From Bacteroidales bacterium UBA3843 (GTDB taxonomy: Bacteria > Bacteroidota > Bacteroidia > Bacteroidales > Paludibacteraceae): DNA of 64,000 nucleotides. Below, in pieces: positions 33,718 through 40,964 of this stretch (position 1 is the first letter of the stretch; each line of letters starts with the position of its first letter). Under the pieces are notes generated by a model. It was not told where the DNA came from. It saw only the letters and a list, made by a program, of their open reading frames with translations, and searched no databases. The stretch is from NCBI GenBank assembly GCA_002392745.1, contig DGHR01000006.1, positions 1-64,000 on the forward strand. The letters are read 5' to 3'. Both the position numbers and the translations under genes were made by a program.

Positions 33718-34626
33718 TTAATCGGGTAAATAAACGCCATTGGCTTTGAGCGGTTCCAGATGGATGGTTATCATCGTCGCTGCGCCGAAACGTTCACGCA
33801 GTTTTTGCTCCAGAAGGACACTATGCCTGTGCGCCTCGTATAGCGACACGTTTCCATGCATGCGCAAGTGCATCTCAATCGAGTACACATTGCCCACACG
33901 GCGCGTACGGAGATGGTGCATCTCGCTCATCTCACTGTCCTGTGCTACGATCTCGCGGATCTGTTGCTCCACTTCTTCCGGCAAACGTTTCTCCATCAAA
34001 TCCTGTACGGCTTCATGCAGCAGTTTGCCGGCTGTGACGATGATGAAGATACTTACCAGCACAGCGGCTATCGGATCCAGAATAGCCCATTGACCGCCGA
34101 ACAACAACGCTCCGCCTATTCCGACCGCCGTAGCTACCGACGACAACGCGTCTGTGCGATGGTGCCAGGCATTGGCTTCCAGAGCCGGTGAGTTGACACG
34201 ACGGCTGACATGGACCGTAAGCCAATAGATGATTTCTTTCGCTGCTATGCTGATGAGCGCCGCCCATAAGGCTATCCGACCAGGCATCACCAGTTCCGCG
34301 CCGTGCTGCGCACTCACTATCTTCTGCACACCCTCCGCCGCCAAGACACCACCTGTCACCAAGAGCGCAATAGCCACGATAGTAGTGGCCAGTGTCTCAT
34401 ATTTACCGTGACCATAGGGGTGCTCACTGTCCGCCGGACGACTGCTGATCTTCACAAAAAGAAGCACCACAAAATCCGTCAGCAGGTCGCTCAACGAATG
34501 TACGGCATCCGCTATCATCGCAGCCGAGCAACCTATGATTCCCGCCACGAACTTCAAGGCAGTTAATGCCACATTAACCACGCTACCCCATAGGGTGATT
34601 CGTATAATCTCTTTCTCTCGCGTCAT
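33718..34626 (-). CDS. Cation diffusion facilitator (CDF) transporter
   Basis: 302 residues. Six TM segments (residues ~12-200) with the metal-site motifs IADAVHSLSDLLTDF (HxxxD in TM2) and HHRTDALSSVA (HxxxD in TM5), then a cytoplasmic C-terminal domain with the beta-alpha-beta fold (VGNVYSIEMHLRMHGNVSLYEAHR). Such proteins export Zn, Fe, Mn or Co in exchange for protons. An HxxxD TM2 site is seen in Zn- or Fe-type members, but the metal cannot be assigned. Five bases separate it from the stop of the MmcQ gene upstream, so they are probably cotranscribed. Confidence 0.92.
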   Translation of the reverse strand: MTREKEIIRITLWGSVVNVALTALKFVAGIIGCSAAMIADAVHSLSDLLTDFVVLLFVKISSRPADSEHPYGHGKYETLATTIVAIALLVTGGVLAAEGVQKIVSAQHGAELVMPGRIALWAALISIAAKEIIYWLTVHVSRRVNSPALEANAWHHRTDALSSVATAVGIGGALLFGGQWAILDPIAAVLVSIFIIVTAGKLLHEAVQDLMEKRLPEEVEQQIREIVAQDSEMSEMHHLRTRRVGNVYSIEMHLRMHGNVSLYEAHRHSVLLEQKLRERFGAATMITIHLEPLKANGVYLPD

Positions 34627-34631
34627 CTGTT

Positions 34632-34979
34632 TTATTTCTTCTTATTATATTTGGCTTTGACAATTTCGTAGGAGTTGCGGGTAAGGTCTTTGAGCAGTTC
34701 CTCTTCGGAGGCGTTCGCATCCACGCCTATCCAGTATTTGGACGGCAGGTTGAACGGTTTGCCGATGCAGTCATAGCGCGCTTTCAGTTCGTCTATCCGC
34801 TCCGGCTGGCATTTGAGCGTCACAATGCCGTAATGGTCGATATCCAGAAACGCGAACATGTGTCCGCAGACATAAAACACCAGCACGTTCGACGCATACC
34901 TGAACGCCGTGAACGGCAGTTTCTCCTCTACATCCGCCCCTAACGACAGGCAGTATTCCCTGTAATCCTCAATATTCAT
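34632..34979 (-). CDS. MmcQ/YjbR family protein
   Basis: 115 residues. MmcQ/YjbR fold (CyaY-like, often called DNA-binding): NIEDYREYCLSLGADVEEKLPF, FYVCGHMFAFLDID, VTLKCQPERIDELKARY, LPSKYWIGVDANAS and LTRNSYEIVKAKYNKKK. Function of the family is unproven. A deleted paralogue with the same termini lies at 30207-30347. It forms a same-strand cluster with the CDF transporter. Confidence 0.9.
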   Translation of the reverse strand: MNIEDYREYCLSLGADVEEKLPFTAFRYASNVLVFYVCGHMFAFLDIDHYGIVTLKCQPERIDELKARYDCIGKPFNLPSKYWIGVDANASEEELLKDLTRNSYEIVKAKYNKKK

Positions 34980-34987
34980 GTAGTTTG

Positions 34988-35950
34988 CTATTTTTTTACA
35001 AATCCATATTTTACGGCTCGGAGAGTTATGTCACATACCAACCATGAAGTTATGAACACAACAACAGGTGCGAGCCATGTATTATATAAAATCAACGCTT
35101 TCTGTGGCAATATATGTGTATAGATGATTTGAACCATCGGATGGATAATATAAATACCTAATACCAAACTACGCGCATTGGAGGGTAAATATCGCTGAAG
35201 TACCGAAGGTAACTCAACAGCCGCAAGCAGCAATAAGAATGCCAGGATATACGATGTTATAAAATCTCCATACTGAACGCCTAATATATTTTCCCAAATA
35301 TAATCCTCTCCGAATGGAAGTATGGCTGTGACCAAGCATACCCAAATGAGTTTGCCGTTGGTCAGATGCGAAACGCACAGAGACTGGTTCTTTCGCAGCC
35401 AACTCCCCATTAAGAAACAGGGTAAACCGATAAACAGGAAGTTTCGCGTTACATAAGGCGGCAAATCAGTATATTGAATACTGAATCGGGCTATCAGTAA
35501 CGGTATTATCAACCAATATATCCATCTCCACAGATTGAACTTATCTATGCACGCACCTAAGATAATCACATACAAGTATGCGCCTAAAAACCACAAATGG
35601 TAATGAAAAGGATTTACATTGAAGAATATCCATTTTATAAATATCTTTGCCCATTGCCAAGTACACATACTTCTTCCACTATACAAGCATCCCGCGAACT
35701 CAAAAGCGCCATAGAGCAATGTAGCACCCAATAATAAAAGCAACGCATGGATAATATATTTCTTCCAGTCTTTCTTTTTGCTTTGGTCTCCTATAAAATA
35801 CCCCGTTACCATAAAAAAGAAAGGTACTGCAAACCGTGTCGCCGGCAGGAGAGTGTAAGTATAGCATGCATCAATATGCATTAGCACTATTGCCACCATA
35901 GCAATAACGCGGAGCCATTCAATATTCGTTATTTTGAATTGTCCTGCCAT
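34988..35950 (-). CDS. Acyltransferase 3 family membrane protein
   Basis: 320 residues from MAGQFKITN, chosen because residues upstream of it (in a longer frame) are hydrophilic and overlap the preceding gene. About ten TM segments. The N-terminus NIEWLRVIAMVAIVLMHIDA has the family's R-x10-H catalytic region (NxxWLRxxAxxxIVxxH), followed by FFFMVTGYFIG. Members transfer acyl groups to sugars or lipids at the membrane. The sequence is more AT-rich than its neighbours, with unusual codons such as ATA and AGA, hinting at a different origin. Acceptor unknown. Confidence 0.85.
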   Translation of the reverse strand: MAGQFKITNIEWLRVIAMVAIVLMHIDACYTYTLLPATRFAVPFFFMVTGYFIGDQSKKKDWKKYIIHALLLLLGATLLYGAFEFAGCLYSGRSMCTWQWAKIFIKWIFFNVNPFHYHLWFLGAYLYVIILGACIDKFNLWRWIYWLIIPLLIARFSIQYTDLPPYVTRNFLFIGLPCFLMGSWLRKNQSLCVSHLTNGKLIWVCLVTAILPFGEDYIWENILGVQYGDFITSYILAFLLLLAAVELPSVLQRYLPSNARSLVLGIYIIHPMVQIIYTHILPQKALILYNTWLAPVVVFITSWLVCDITLRAVKYGFVKK

Positions 35951-35967
35951 ATCTACAAAGACCAACT

Positions 35968-36486
35968 TTATTCTTTCATTAATGTATTCAGGGTTTCGAC
36001 GGAGAGTTCGCTCATGCCTTCGATGGCGTCGCTCACGTTGAGCAGCAGTTTGGGGTTGCTCACATCCCAATGGAACGTGCCGGAGTCGCTGTACCGCGCC
36101 GTCTCCGATTGCAGCACATAGACATAGCCGAAAGTTCTGCCGTTTTGGACGAGGCGGTCAATACAGAGGACACGCTTATCCCGTTTATTGATGACGATGT
36201 TGCGCCAGATGATGTTGGTCGGCTGCGTGTGGTGGGTGGGGGCGAACGTAGTCTGGTAGATCATGCTTGCTCCTTCGCTGTCCACCTCGTAGTCCGGCAG
36301 CAGGCTGATATAGGCATCGCTGCGGAAAGAATAGGTGTTGTCGTGGTTGTTTACCGCCTTCAGGTCGGGGACCTTGAAGGGGATGTCCCTCCGCATATCT
36401 TTTGCGAACTCCTCACTTGTGGTTGTCCGTTGCACCGCACATGAGCAGAGGGTAAAGGCTAATATGTAATAGATGGTTCTTTTCAT
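35968..36486 (-). CDS. Putative lipoprotein of unknown function
   Basis: 172 residues. Signal peptide with lipobox: YYILAFTLCSCAVQ, with the lipidated Cys at ~14-16. The mature protein is mixed alpha/beta with conserved-looking NIIWRNIVINKRDKRV and TFHWDVSNPKLLLNVSDAIEG segments. No domain recognised. Its stop is 17 bases from the start of the acyltransferase gene downstream on the same strand. Confidence 0.65.
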   Translation of the reverse strand: MKRTIYYILAFTLCSCAVQRTTTSEEFAKDMRRDIPFKVPDLKAVNNHDNTYSFRSDAYISLLPDYEVDSEGASMIYQTTFAPTHHTQPTNIIWRNIVINKRDKRVLCIDRLVQNGRTFGYVYVLQSETARYSDSGTFHWDVSNPKLLLNVSDAIEGMSELSVETLNTLMKE

Positions 36487-36563
36487 TTCTTTATTCTATT
36501 GTTTTCCCGACTGGCAGTCGGGGCAATGGAAGAATTTTTCTTTGTTTGGCAGCCAGGCCGGAT

Positions 36564-37640
36564 TCAATCCGGCGTAATGGAAGAAAGGGCAATGCTGTTG
36601 GGTGGAGCGGAAGAAAGGGAACAGTGGTTGCAAATCTCTTCCGCCATTTGGTTCATGGCTACGCAGTCGGCGCGGGTGACATGGCGTTTGCCGGCATCGT
36701 AGTCCCACGGAGAGAGGATGAGTACACGACCGGCGGCTACGGCATCGAAGAGCCCGTCGTGCGGTTTGTAGTAATCGCGGAAGCCGTTGTCCGCTATATA
36801 GATGAACGGATGTTCCTCTTTCAGCAGTATCTCCATCACCTGTTTCTCCTGCGGCGAGATGAAAGGCGAGACCATCACCGTGCCTTTGCGGGCTGCCAGC
36901 ACACAGCCGTTCATGTACTCGCGGAGCGTCTGCGGTTCGCCGTGTTCCGCCGCCTCCACCATCATCCGCCGCACATGGACGGGCGCATACCGCTCTGCTT
37001 GCAGCAGGGCGATGTTCCCCACGCCGCTATACGTGCGTCCGGCGAGCTCTATCCCTTCCTGCACGCGGAAGAAACCCGGCATGAGACGCTTGGTTGCCAG
37101 CCGCTGCGGGTTCATGTCGATATAACGGAGCGTGGCAGGCAGCTGCCGCCGCTGCCCCATCGGGCGCACAAAGGGCATCTCGGTGAAGATGGGAGGGAGG
37201 GCATCGTATCTATCTGCGCCTATCTCTTCACGCAGTGTCTTAGCTCTTTCTTGGTAGTTCTCCCGAATTAAATTCGGGGCAAAAGAAGAAAGACGCCCGA
37301 CCTTCTTGACCTCCTGCCAAAAGCCGCGAACGGCAGCTCTTATGCCACGCGGCATTGCTTGCCGTACATACCAGATGGCATGTAAATGATCCGGCATGAG
37401 GCAGTAGTGCAATATCTGTATCTCAGGATAAAATGAGGATAACTGCCGCTGGATATCTAATACAGCCCGCCCCAACGGTAGAATCTCCACCTTCGCTTTG
37501 GTGGCGTCGGCATCGGGGATGACGAGGGTGCCAAGCGAGGGTTCACGCGAGGGGATGGTCAGCGTGACATGGTAGAGTCCGGCACCTTTCCATGCCGTAT
37601 CCGGCTCCTGCCATTGCCATATGTCATGCTCGTTGGTCAT
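36564..37640 (-). CDS. RAYT/IS200-like HUH transposase relative with C-terminal Rossmann-like domain
   Basis: 358 residues. The N-terminal Y1-transposase-type domain has the HUH motif HYCLMPDHLHAIWYV (His85, His87) and the REP-associated YIDMNPQRL segment. The usual catalytic Tyr helix is not obvious; Tyr129 and Tyr145 are candidates. After ~residue 245 comes a second domain (ARKGTVMVSPFISPQEKQVM ... IYIADNGFRDYYKPHDGLF ... GRVLILSPWD) that reads like a DprA/LOG-type Rossmann fold. RAYTs mobilise short palindromic repeats; no terminal repeats of its own are visible, so it is probably a domesticated single-copy gene. Whether it handles the dispersed GTAC-type repeats here is unknown. Confidence 0.72.
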   Translation of the reverse strand: MTNEHDIWQWQEPDTAWKGAGLYHVTLTIPSREPSLGTLVIPDADATKAKVEILPLGRAVLDIQRQLSSFYPEIQILHYCLMPDHLHAIWYVRQAMPRGIRAAVRGFWQEVKKVGRLSSFAPNLIRENYQERAKTLREEIGADRYDALPPIFTEMPFVRPMGQRRQLPATLRYIDMNPQRLATKRLMPGFFRVQEGIELAGRTYSGVGNIALLQAERYAPVHVRRMMVEAAEHGEPQTLREYMNGCVLAARKGTVMVSPFISPQEKQVMEILLKEEHPFIYIADNGFRDYYKPHDGLFDAVAAGRVLILSPWDYDAGKRHVTRADCVAMNQMAEEICNHCSLSSAPPNSIALSSITPD

Positions 37641-37649
37641 GCTCTTTGT

Positions 37650-37775
37650 TTATTCTGTTTCTTTTCGCAACTGTGCGATGATGAAGCCGCGGAGGGTGGA
37701 ATAGAACTTGTCTTGTGCGGACATCGTAAGGCTTGCCATCAGAGCGAAGCAAAGAGTAAGCAGTTTGGTTTTCAT
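37650..37775 (-). CDS. Tiny secreted peptide or gene remnant (41 aa)
   Basis: Reads MKTKLLTLCFALMASLTMSA followed by QDKFYSTLRGFIIAQLRKE. The first 20 residues are a clear signal peptide. The end resembles the C-terminal YxTLRGFIxAQL pattern of a group of short Bacteroidales hypothetical proteins (compare the end of the 14049-14432 product), so it may be a chimeric remnant rather than a real peptide. It follows 14 bases after the distal end of the interrupted decarboxylase gene. Confidence 0.4.
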   Translation of the reverse strand: MKTKLLTLCFALMASLTMSAQDKFYSTLRGFIIAQLRKETE

Positions 37776-37789
37776 AAGGCGATTATTTC

Positions 37790-37972
37790 TTATTGCTCCT
37801 TCTTGAGGTCGGCAATAAAGCGGTCGATGCGCTCTTTGGTCACATGCTGCATGACAACCACGTGTGCCAGTTCGCCGCCGAAATGCTCGTCGTAGCCCAA
37901 TGCCAGCGTATATTCGTAGCAAATCTCCGGCGAGGGACGTTTGAAAAAGACGGTGTTGCTGTAGGTATTACA
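37790..37972 (-). pseudogene. Distal part of the PLP decarboxylase after an in-frame TGA
   Basis: Immediately after the TGA at 37973-37975 the same frame continues for 60 codons to a TAA: CNTYSNTVFFKRPSPEICYE ... ELAHVVVMQHVTKERIDRFI. This is the expected C-terminus of a group II PLP decarboxylase, so the stop interrupts an otherwise intact gene. The simplest reading is a nonsense mutation (for example TGG to TGA) or a base-call error. Confidence 0.8.
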
Positions 37973-39091
37973 TCAGCATGGCCAGCCGATATTATCCAGC
38001 TGCTGCTTGAGGTACGCCGTACACTCCATCATCCGGTTTGCCTGCTGCGACCATTGGTCATAACCCACTTTCTGAATCAGCCACCAGAACTTGAGCGGTT
38101 GCACCGCATCGCGCGAACAGTTGATCATCTTCATGTTGCCGTTGAGGTAGGTCACATTGAAGTTGTTCTGGTTGTCGTATGTCTCGCGTGTGCAGATGAA
38201 CAAGCCGGAGGGCGAGTCAATGCCGAAGAACTTATGTCCGCTGATGGCGATGGCGTCAAAGCGCATCCGGGCGTGGCTGACCATGTCTTTGTCTTTCGTG
38301 AATGGCAGGTAACCGCCGAAGAGGGCGGCGTCCACATGCCGGTAAACTGCCATCTCCGGATGTCTGTCCAACACGGCGTTCAACGCCTCCTGGTCGTCGA
38401 TAGCCCCTTTGAAAGTCGAGCCCATCGCAAAGACCATCAGCGCAGGACGGGTGGTATCAAGGGCTTTCTCCAGTTCCTCGGGAATCATGCGCCCCATTGC
38501 ATCGCTCTTGATGAGTTTGACTTCCAAGTTTTGCAGGTCGCATAGCCGCATGTTGGAGTAATGCGCTTCGTCCGAGACATAGACGACGGGCATTTTCCCA
38601 GTCTTGTTATAGAGGTAGTTCGCGCCGAAATAGATGCCGTGGTTGTTGCCGTCCGTGCCGCTATGGGTCACAATGCCCCAGACGCTGTCTTTCTGAAAGC
38701 CGTACAACGGTGCGAAGAACTCAATCACCTCGCGTTCGAAAGCCTGCGTGGACATCTTCTGCGGCTCGCCGCTCATCGGGTCTCCGGCATTGTTGAGGTT
38801 GATTACATCCATACCGGCAGCCAGATACCACTCGTAGAAATCATGCAGCTCAGATTGCTGGTTGACAGGATAACCGAAATAGGTCTGCTGGCCTTCTTTC
38901 CAGACTTGGGTCCATTCGTCAAGTTTCTGAAAGCCGGAGGTCTGTTTCGTAGTAGTTGTTCCGGCACAGCTGCTAACCACGCAGGACAATATGGTCAGCA
39001 GCGTACAGATTGCTAATAAGTTCTTTTTCTTAGCCGTAAAGGCACGATTAGTTTCGCTTTTCACAAGAAGATTATTTTGAGGGTTAAACAT
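37973..39091 (-). CDS. Exported PLP-dependent histidine decarboxylase-like lipoprotein, truncated by TGA
   Basis: 372 residues up to the TGA (433 if read through). PLP fold type I, group II decarboxylase: HSGTDGNNHGIYFGANYL, SDEAHYSNMRL, the cofactor Lys in AISGHKFFG, and DAALFGGYLPF. The closest named relatives are bacterial PLP-dependent histidine decarboxylases, so amine production is inferred. Unusually it has a lipoprotein signal (LLTILSCVVSSCAG), predicting a place outside the cytoplasm. It starts 18 bases after the HxlR-type regulator, likely an operon. Loss of the last ~60 residues would probably damage the fold; see the separate entry for the distal part. Confidence 0.78.
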   Translation of the reverse strand: MFNPQNNLLVKSETNRAFTAKKKNLLAICTLLTILSCVVSSCAGTTTTKQTSGFQKLDEWTQVWKEGQQTYFGYPVNQQSELHDFYEWYLAAGMDVINLNNAGDPMSGEPQKMSTQAFEREVIEFFAPLYGFQKDSVWGIVTHSGTDGNNHGIYFGANYLYNKTGKMPVVYVSDEAHYSNMRLCDLQNLEVKLIKSDAMGRMIPEELEKALDTTRPALMVFAMGSTFKGAIDDQEALNAVLDRHPEMAVYRHVDAALFGGYLPFTKDKDMVSHARMRFDAIAISGHKFFGIDSPSGLFICTRETYDNQNNFNVTYLNGNMKMINCSRDAVQPLKFWWLIQKVGYDQWSQQANRMMECTAYLKQQLDNIGWPC

Positions 39092-39109
39092 GATTCTATA
39101 TATGAAACT

Positions 39110-39457
39110 TTATTTTGTTATCTCCTCAAAGTGCTCCAATGCCCATCCGATTAGGGCGGAGACATGGGGCATGAGGGACTGACCGCGGGCGGTGAGGCTG
39201 TACTCAACTCTCGGCGGCACTTCGGGATAAACCTGCCGGCTGATAAGCCCTATTTGCTCCAGACGTTTGAGCGTCTGCGAGAGCATTTTCTGTGAGCAGT
39301 CCGCCATCTCCCGATGCAGTTCGTTGAAACGAAGTGTGCCTTTGTCGTGCAGTTGATACAACACCAAAAGCGACCATTTGTCGCCGAATTTGTCAATCAC
39401 GTTCCGAATCGGACAGTTCATGTATTGAGGATCCACCTCCTTATTTATCCTACGCAT
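39110..39457 (-). CDS. HxlR family transcriptional regulator
   Basis: 115 residues from MRRINKEVD; a longer frame runs upstream through the promoter and repeat and is rejected. Winged helix with the HxlR hallmark CPIRNVIDKFGDKWSLLVLYQL, LRFNELHREMADCSQKMLSQTLKRLE and the wing YPEVPPRVEYSLTARG. The conserved Cys before the HTH may sense redox or electrophiles. Transcribed from a TAATTTTG box at 39529-39536, divergent from the cupin gene, and followed closely by the decarboxylase it may control. Confidence 0.9.
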   Translation of the reverse strand: MRRINKEVDPQYMNCPIRNVIDKFGDKWSLLVLYQLHDKGTLRFNELHREMADCSQKMLSQTLKRLEQIGLISRQVYPEVPPRVEYSLTARGQSLMPHVSALIGWALEHFEEITK

Positions 39458-39463
39458 AAAGAT

Positions 39464-39499
39464 ATTTACAATTTGACGATTTACGATGTACGATTTAGG
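39464..39499. repeat. ACGATTTACGATGTACG repeat copy in the hxlR leader
   Basis: TTTACAATTTGACGATTTAC followed by GATGTACGATTTAG lies between the -7 box and the start codon of the HxlR gene, so it would be part of the 5' untranslated RNA. Confidence 0.75.
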
Positions 39500-39528
39500 A
39501 TCATTGGGACATTTTGTCAAATGCGCTG

Positions 39529-39536
39529 CAAAATTA
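39529..39536 (-). promoter_or_regulatory. -7 promoter box for hxlR-decarboxylase
   Basis: TAATTTTG on the minus strand, ~70 bases before the chosen HxlR start. Confidence 0.68.
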
Positions 39537-39696
39537 CAAAAATTTCCGAAAGTAACCAAATTTCTTTGAGTAAAAAATAAAAATAAAAATATTTGCATTT
39601 TTTTGCATGGCAGTTTGGCGTGTATTTACACAATTCCTACTTTTTTGTAAGTAAGTCACTTTCTTGTGCCTTCTTGTGGGAATAAATAAAAAGCAG

Positions 39697-39704
39697 TAAT
39701 TTTG
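39697..39704 (+). promoter_or_regulatory. -7 promoter box for the cupin gene
   Basis: TAATTTTG followed by GCAG, ~48 bases before the cupin ATG; divergent from the hxlR promoter, leaving ~160 bases in which the HxlR protein could act on both. Confidence 0.7.
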
Positions 39705-39751
39705 CAGCAGATTTCGATTAATTACATTGTAAACAATAATAATTACTATTT

Positions 39752-40207
39752 ATGAAACAGATTGAAACAATCAAAAGCGGCAAGAATTTTACGGCTGTGA
39801 CTGCCGGTTCCTTTGCTGAAATTATCGAACATGAGTTGCCAATGGGACCTGATTTTACTTTGCACGGCAAAGTGTTCCTGGGACAGGCATTGGGTGCAAC
39901 CGGAGCAGAACTGTCTTTTCAAACACTCGTCCCCGGACAGGACAGCGGCTTCCTGCACACCCATAAGACTCACGAAGAACTTTACTTTATCCTGCGCGGT
40001 GAGGGTACATACCAAGTAGATGGCGAACTCTTCCCCGTTAGCGAGGGAGCCGTAGTGCGCGTCGCACCGGATGGCAAACGTGCTCTCAAGAACACCGGCA
40101 AAGAGAATCTGACGATGTTGTGCATCCAGTACAAAGCCAATGCTTTCGGACCCGATGACAGCCCAATGACAGACGGCAACATTCTGAAAGAGCCTTTGAA
40201 ATGGTAG
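39752..40207 (+). CDS. Cupin domain protein
   Basis: 151 residues. Single cupin barrel with metal motifs: GQDSGFLHTHKTHEELYFILRGEGTY (His-x-His-x5-Glu set) and FPVSEGAVVRVAPDGKRALKNTG (second motif). Cupins of this size are dioxygenase-like, isomerase-like or sensor domains; the reaction is unknown. It is divergent from an HxlR regulator, a frequent pairing for small detoxification genes, so control by that regulator is likely. Followed by a strong terminator. Confidence 0.9.
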   Translation: MKQIETIKSGKNFTAVTAGSFAEIIEHELPMGPDFTLHGKVFLGQALGATGAELSFQTLVPGQDSGFLHTHKTHEELYFILRGEGTYQVDGELFPVSEGAVVRVAPDGKRALKNTGKENLTMLCIQYKANAFGPDDSPMTDGNILKEPLKW

Positions 40208-40220
40208 TCATCCCTATTAT

Positions 40221-40260
40221 AAATAACGGCAGTGTCACCAAGACCTGCCGTTATTTATTT
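40221..40260 (+). terminator. Rho-independent terminator after the cupin gene
   Basis: AAATAACGGCAG (40221-40232) pairs perfectly with CTGCCGTTATTT (40245-40256), followed by further T-rich sequence. The rest of the gap to 40384 contains a 34-codon stop-ended fragment (40278-40382; RDYPQPYQAGIEHFIPF) that looks like the tail of a lost gene of unknown family. Confidence 0.87.
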
Positions 40261-40384
40261 GCCGGCGAGTGTCCTACCCGTTCAACCGCGACTACCCGCA
40301 GCCGTATCAAGCAGGTATTGAGCATTTTATCCCCTTCACCGAAGACATCAATCGTATCATTTCACAACTAAATCACCACTAATC

Positions 40385-40831
40385 ATGCAAAGAGCATTGG
40401 ATTTTCTGCAAGCACATAATGAGGTGGCTTTGGCTACTGTTTGTAACAACAAACCCGAGCTCCGTGTGTTCCAAATAATGAAACAAGAGGGCGTGCGGCT
40501 GTATTTCGCCACTTCGCCCAAGAAGGCCGTCTGGCAGCAACTGCAAGACAACCCGAATATAGAACTGTTGGCGAATGCCGACCGTATCTCTGTCCGCTGC
40601 AAAGGGGCAGTCAGTTTTGAGGTTGAGGAGGATGTGAAACGCTGGATTTTTGAGAATAACCCGGTGTTGCCGCGCCTGTATGAGCGTTACGACCAACTCG
40701 TATATTTCGTGCTGCCGATAGCGGAAATAGATTATTATGACTTGAATCCGACTCCGCCTGTATTCAAACATTTCGACCTGATAAGCGGTGTGGTCAGCAA
40801 CGGCTTCGTCGGCGACAGGTTTTCGAAATAG
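40385..40831 (+). CDS. Pyridoxamine 5'-phosphate oxidase-like FMN-binding protein
   Basis: 148 residues. Split-barrel PPOX fold: MQRALDFLQAHNEVALATV, CNNKPELRVFQIM, LYFATSPKKAVWQQLQDNPNIEL, and LVYFVLPIAEIDYYD. Bacteroidota have many such small proteins that use FMN or F420-like cofactors and are often called NimA-like or general stress proteins; true PNP oxidase activity is unlikely given the short length. No promoter box is clear directly upstream. Confidence 0.87.
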   Translation: MQRALDFLQAHNEVALATVCNNKPELRVFQIMKQEGVRLYFATSPKKAVWQQLQDNPNIELLANADRISVRCKGAVSFEVEEDVKRWIFENNPVLPRLYERYDQLVYFVLPIAEIDYYDLNPTPPVFKHFDLISGVVSNGFVGDRFSK

Positions 40832-40934
40832 GTTCTTCTTTCTTTTTGCTTTTCCCCCGGAGCGTTCTCCCGACGGAACATGTCGATAATATAAGAGATA
40901 TGCAAAAAAAATTGCGTATTTCAAAAAAAAGTAG

Positions 40935-40942
40935 TAATTTTG
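40935..40942 (+). promoter_or_regulatory. -7 promoter box for the S37/S28-type peptidase gene
   Basis: TAATTTTG followed by GCAGG, 22 bases before the ATG at 40965. Confidence 0.7.
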
Positions 40943-40964
40943 CAGGCGTTCTTGAAAATAGGTT

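Noticed and set aside
36564..37640. Complete insertion sequence around the HUH transposase-like gene
   Set aside because: No terminal hairpins or target-site signature characteristic of IS200/IS605 were seen at the flanks; the gene looks like a resident RAYT-type copy.
37973..37975. Selenocysteine at the TGA of the decarboxylase gene
   Set aside because: No selenoprotein logic exists for this enzyme class at this position, no SECIS-like hairpin was recognised just downstream, and TGA is used as a normal stop by several other genes here. A nonsense change or base error is simpler.
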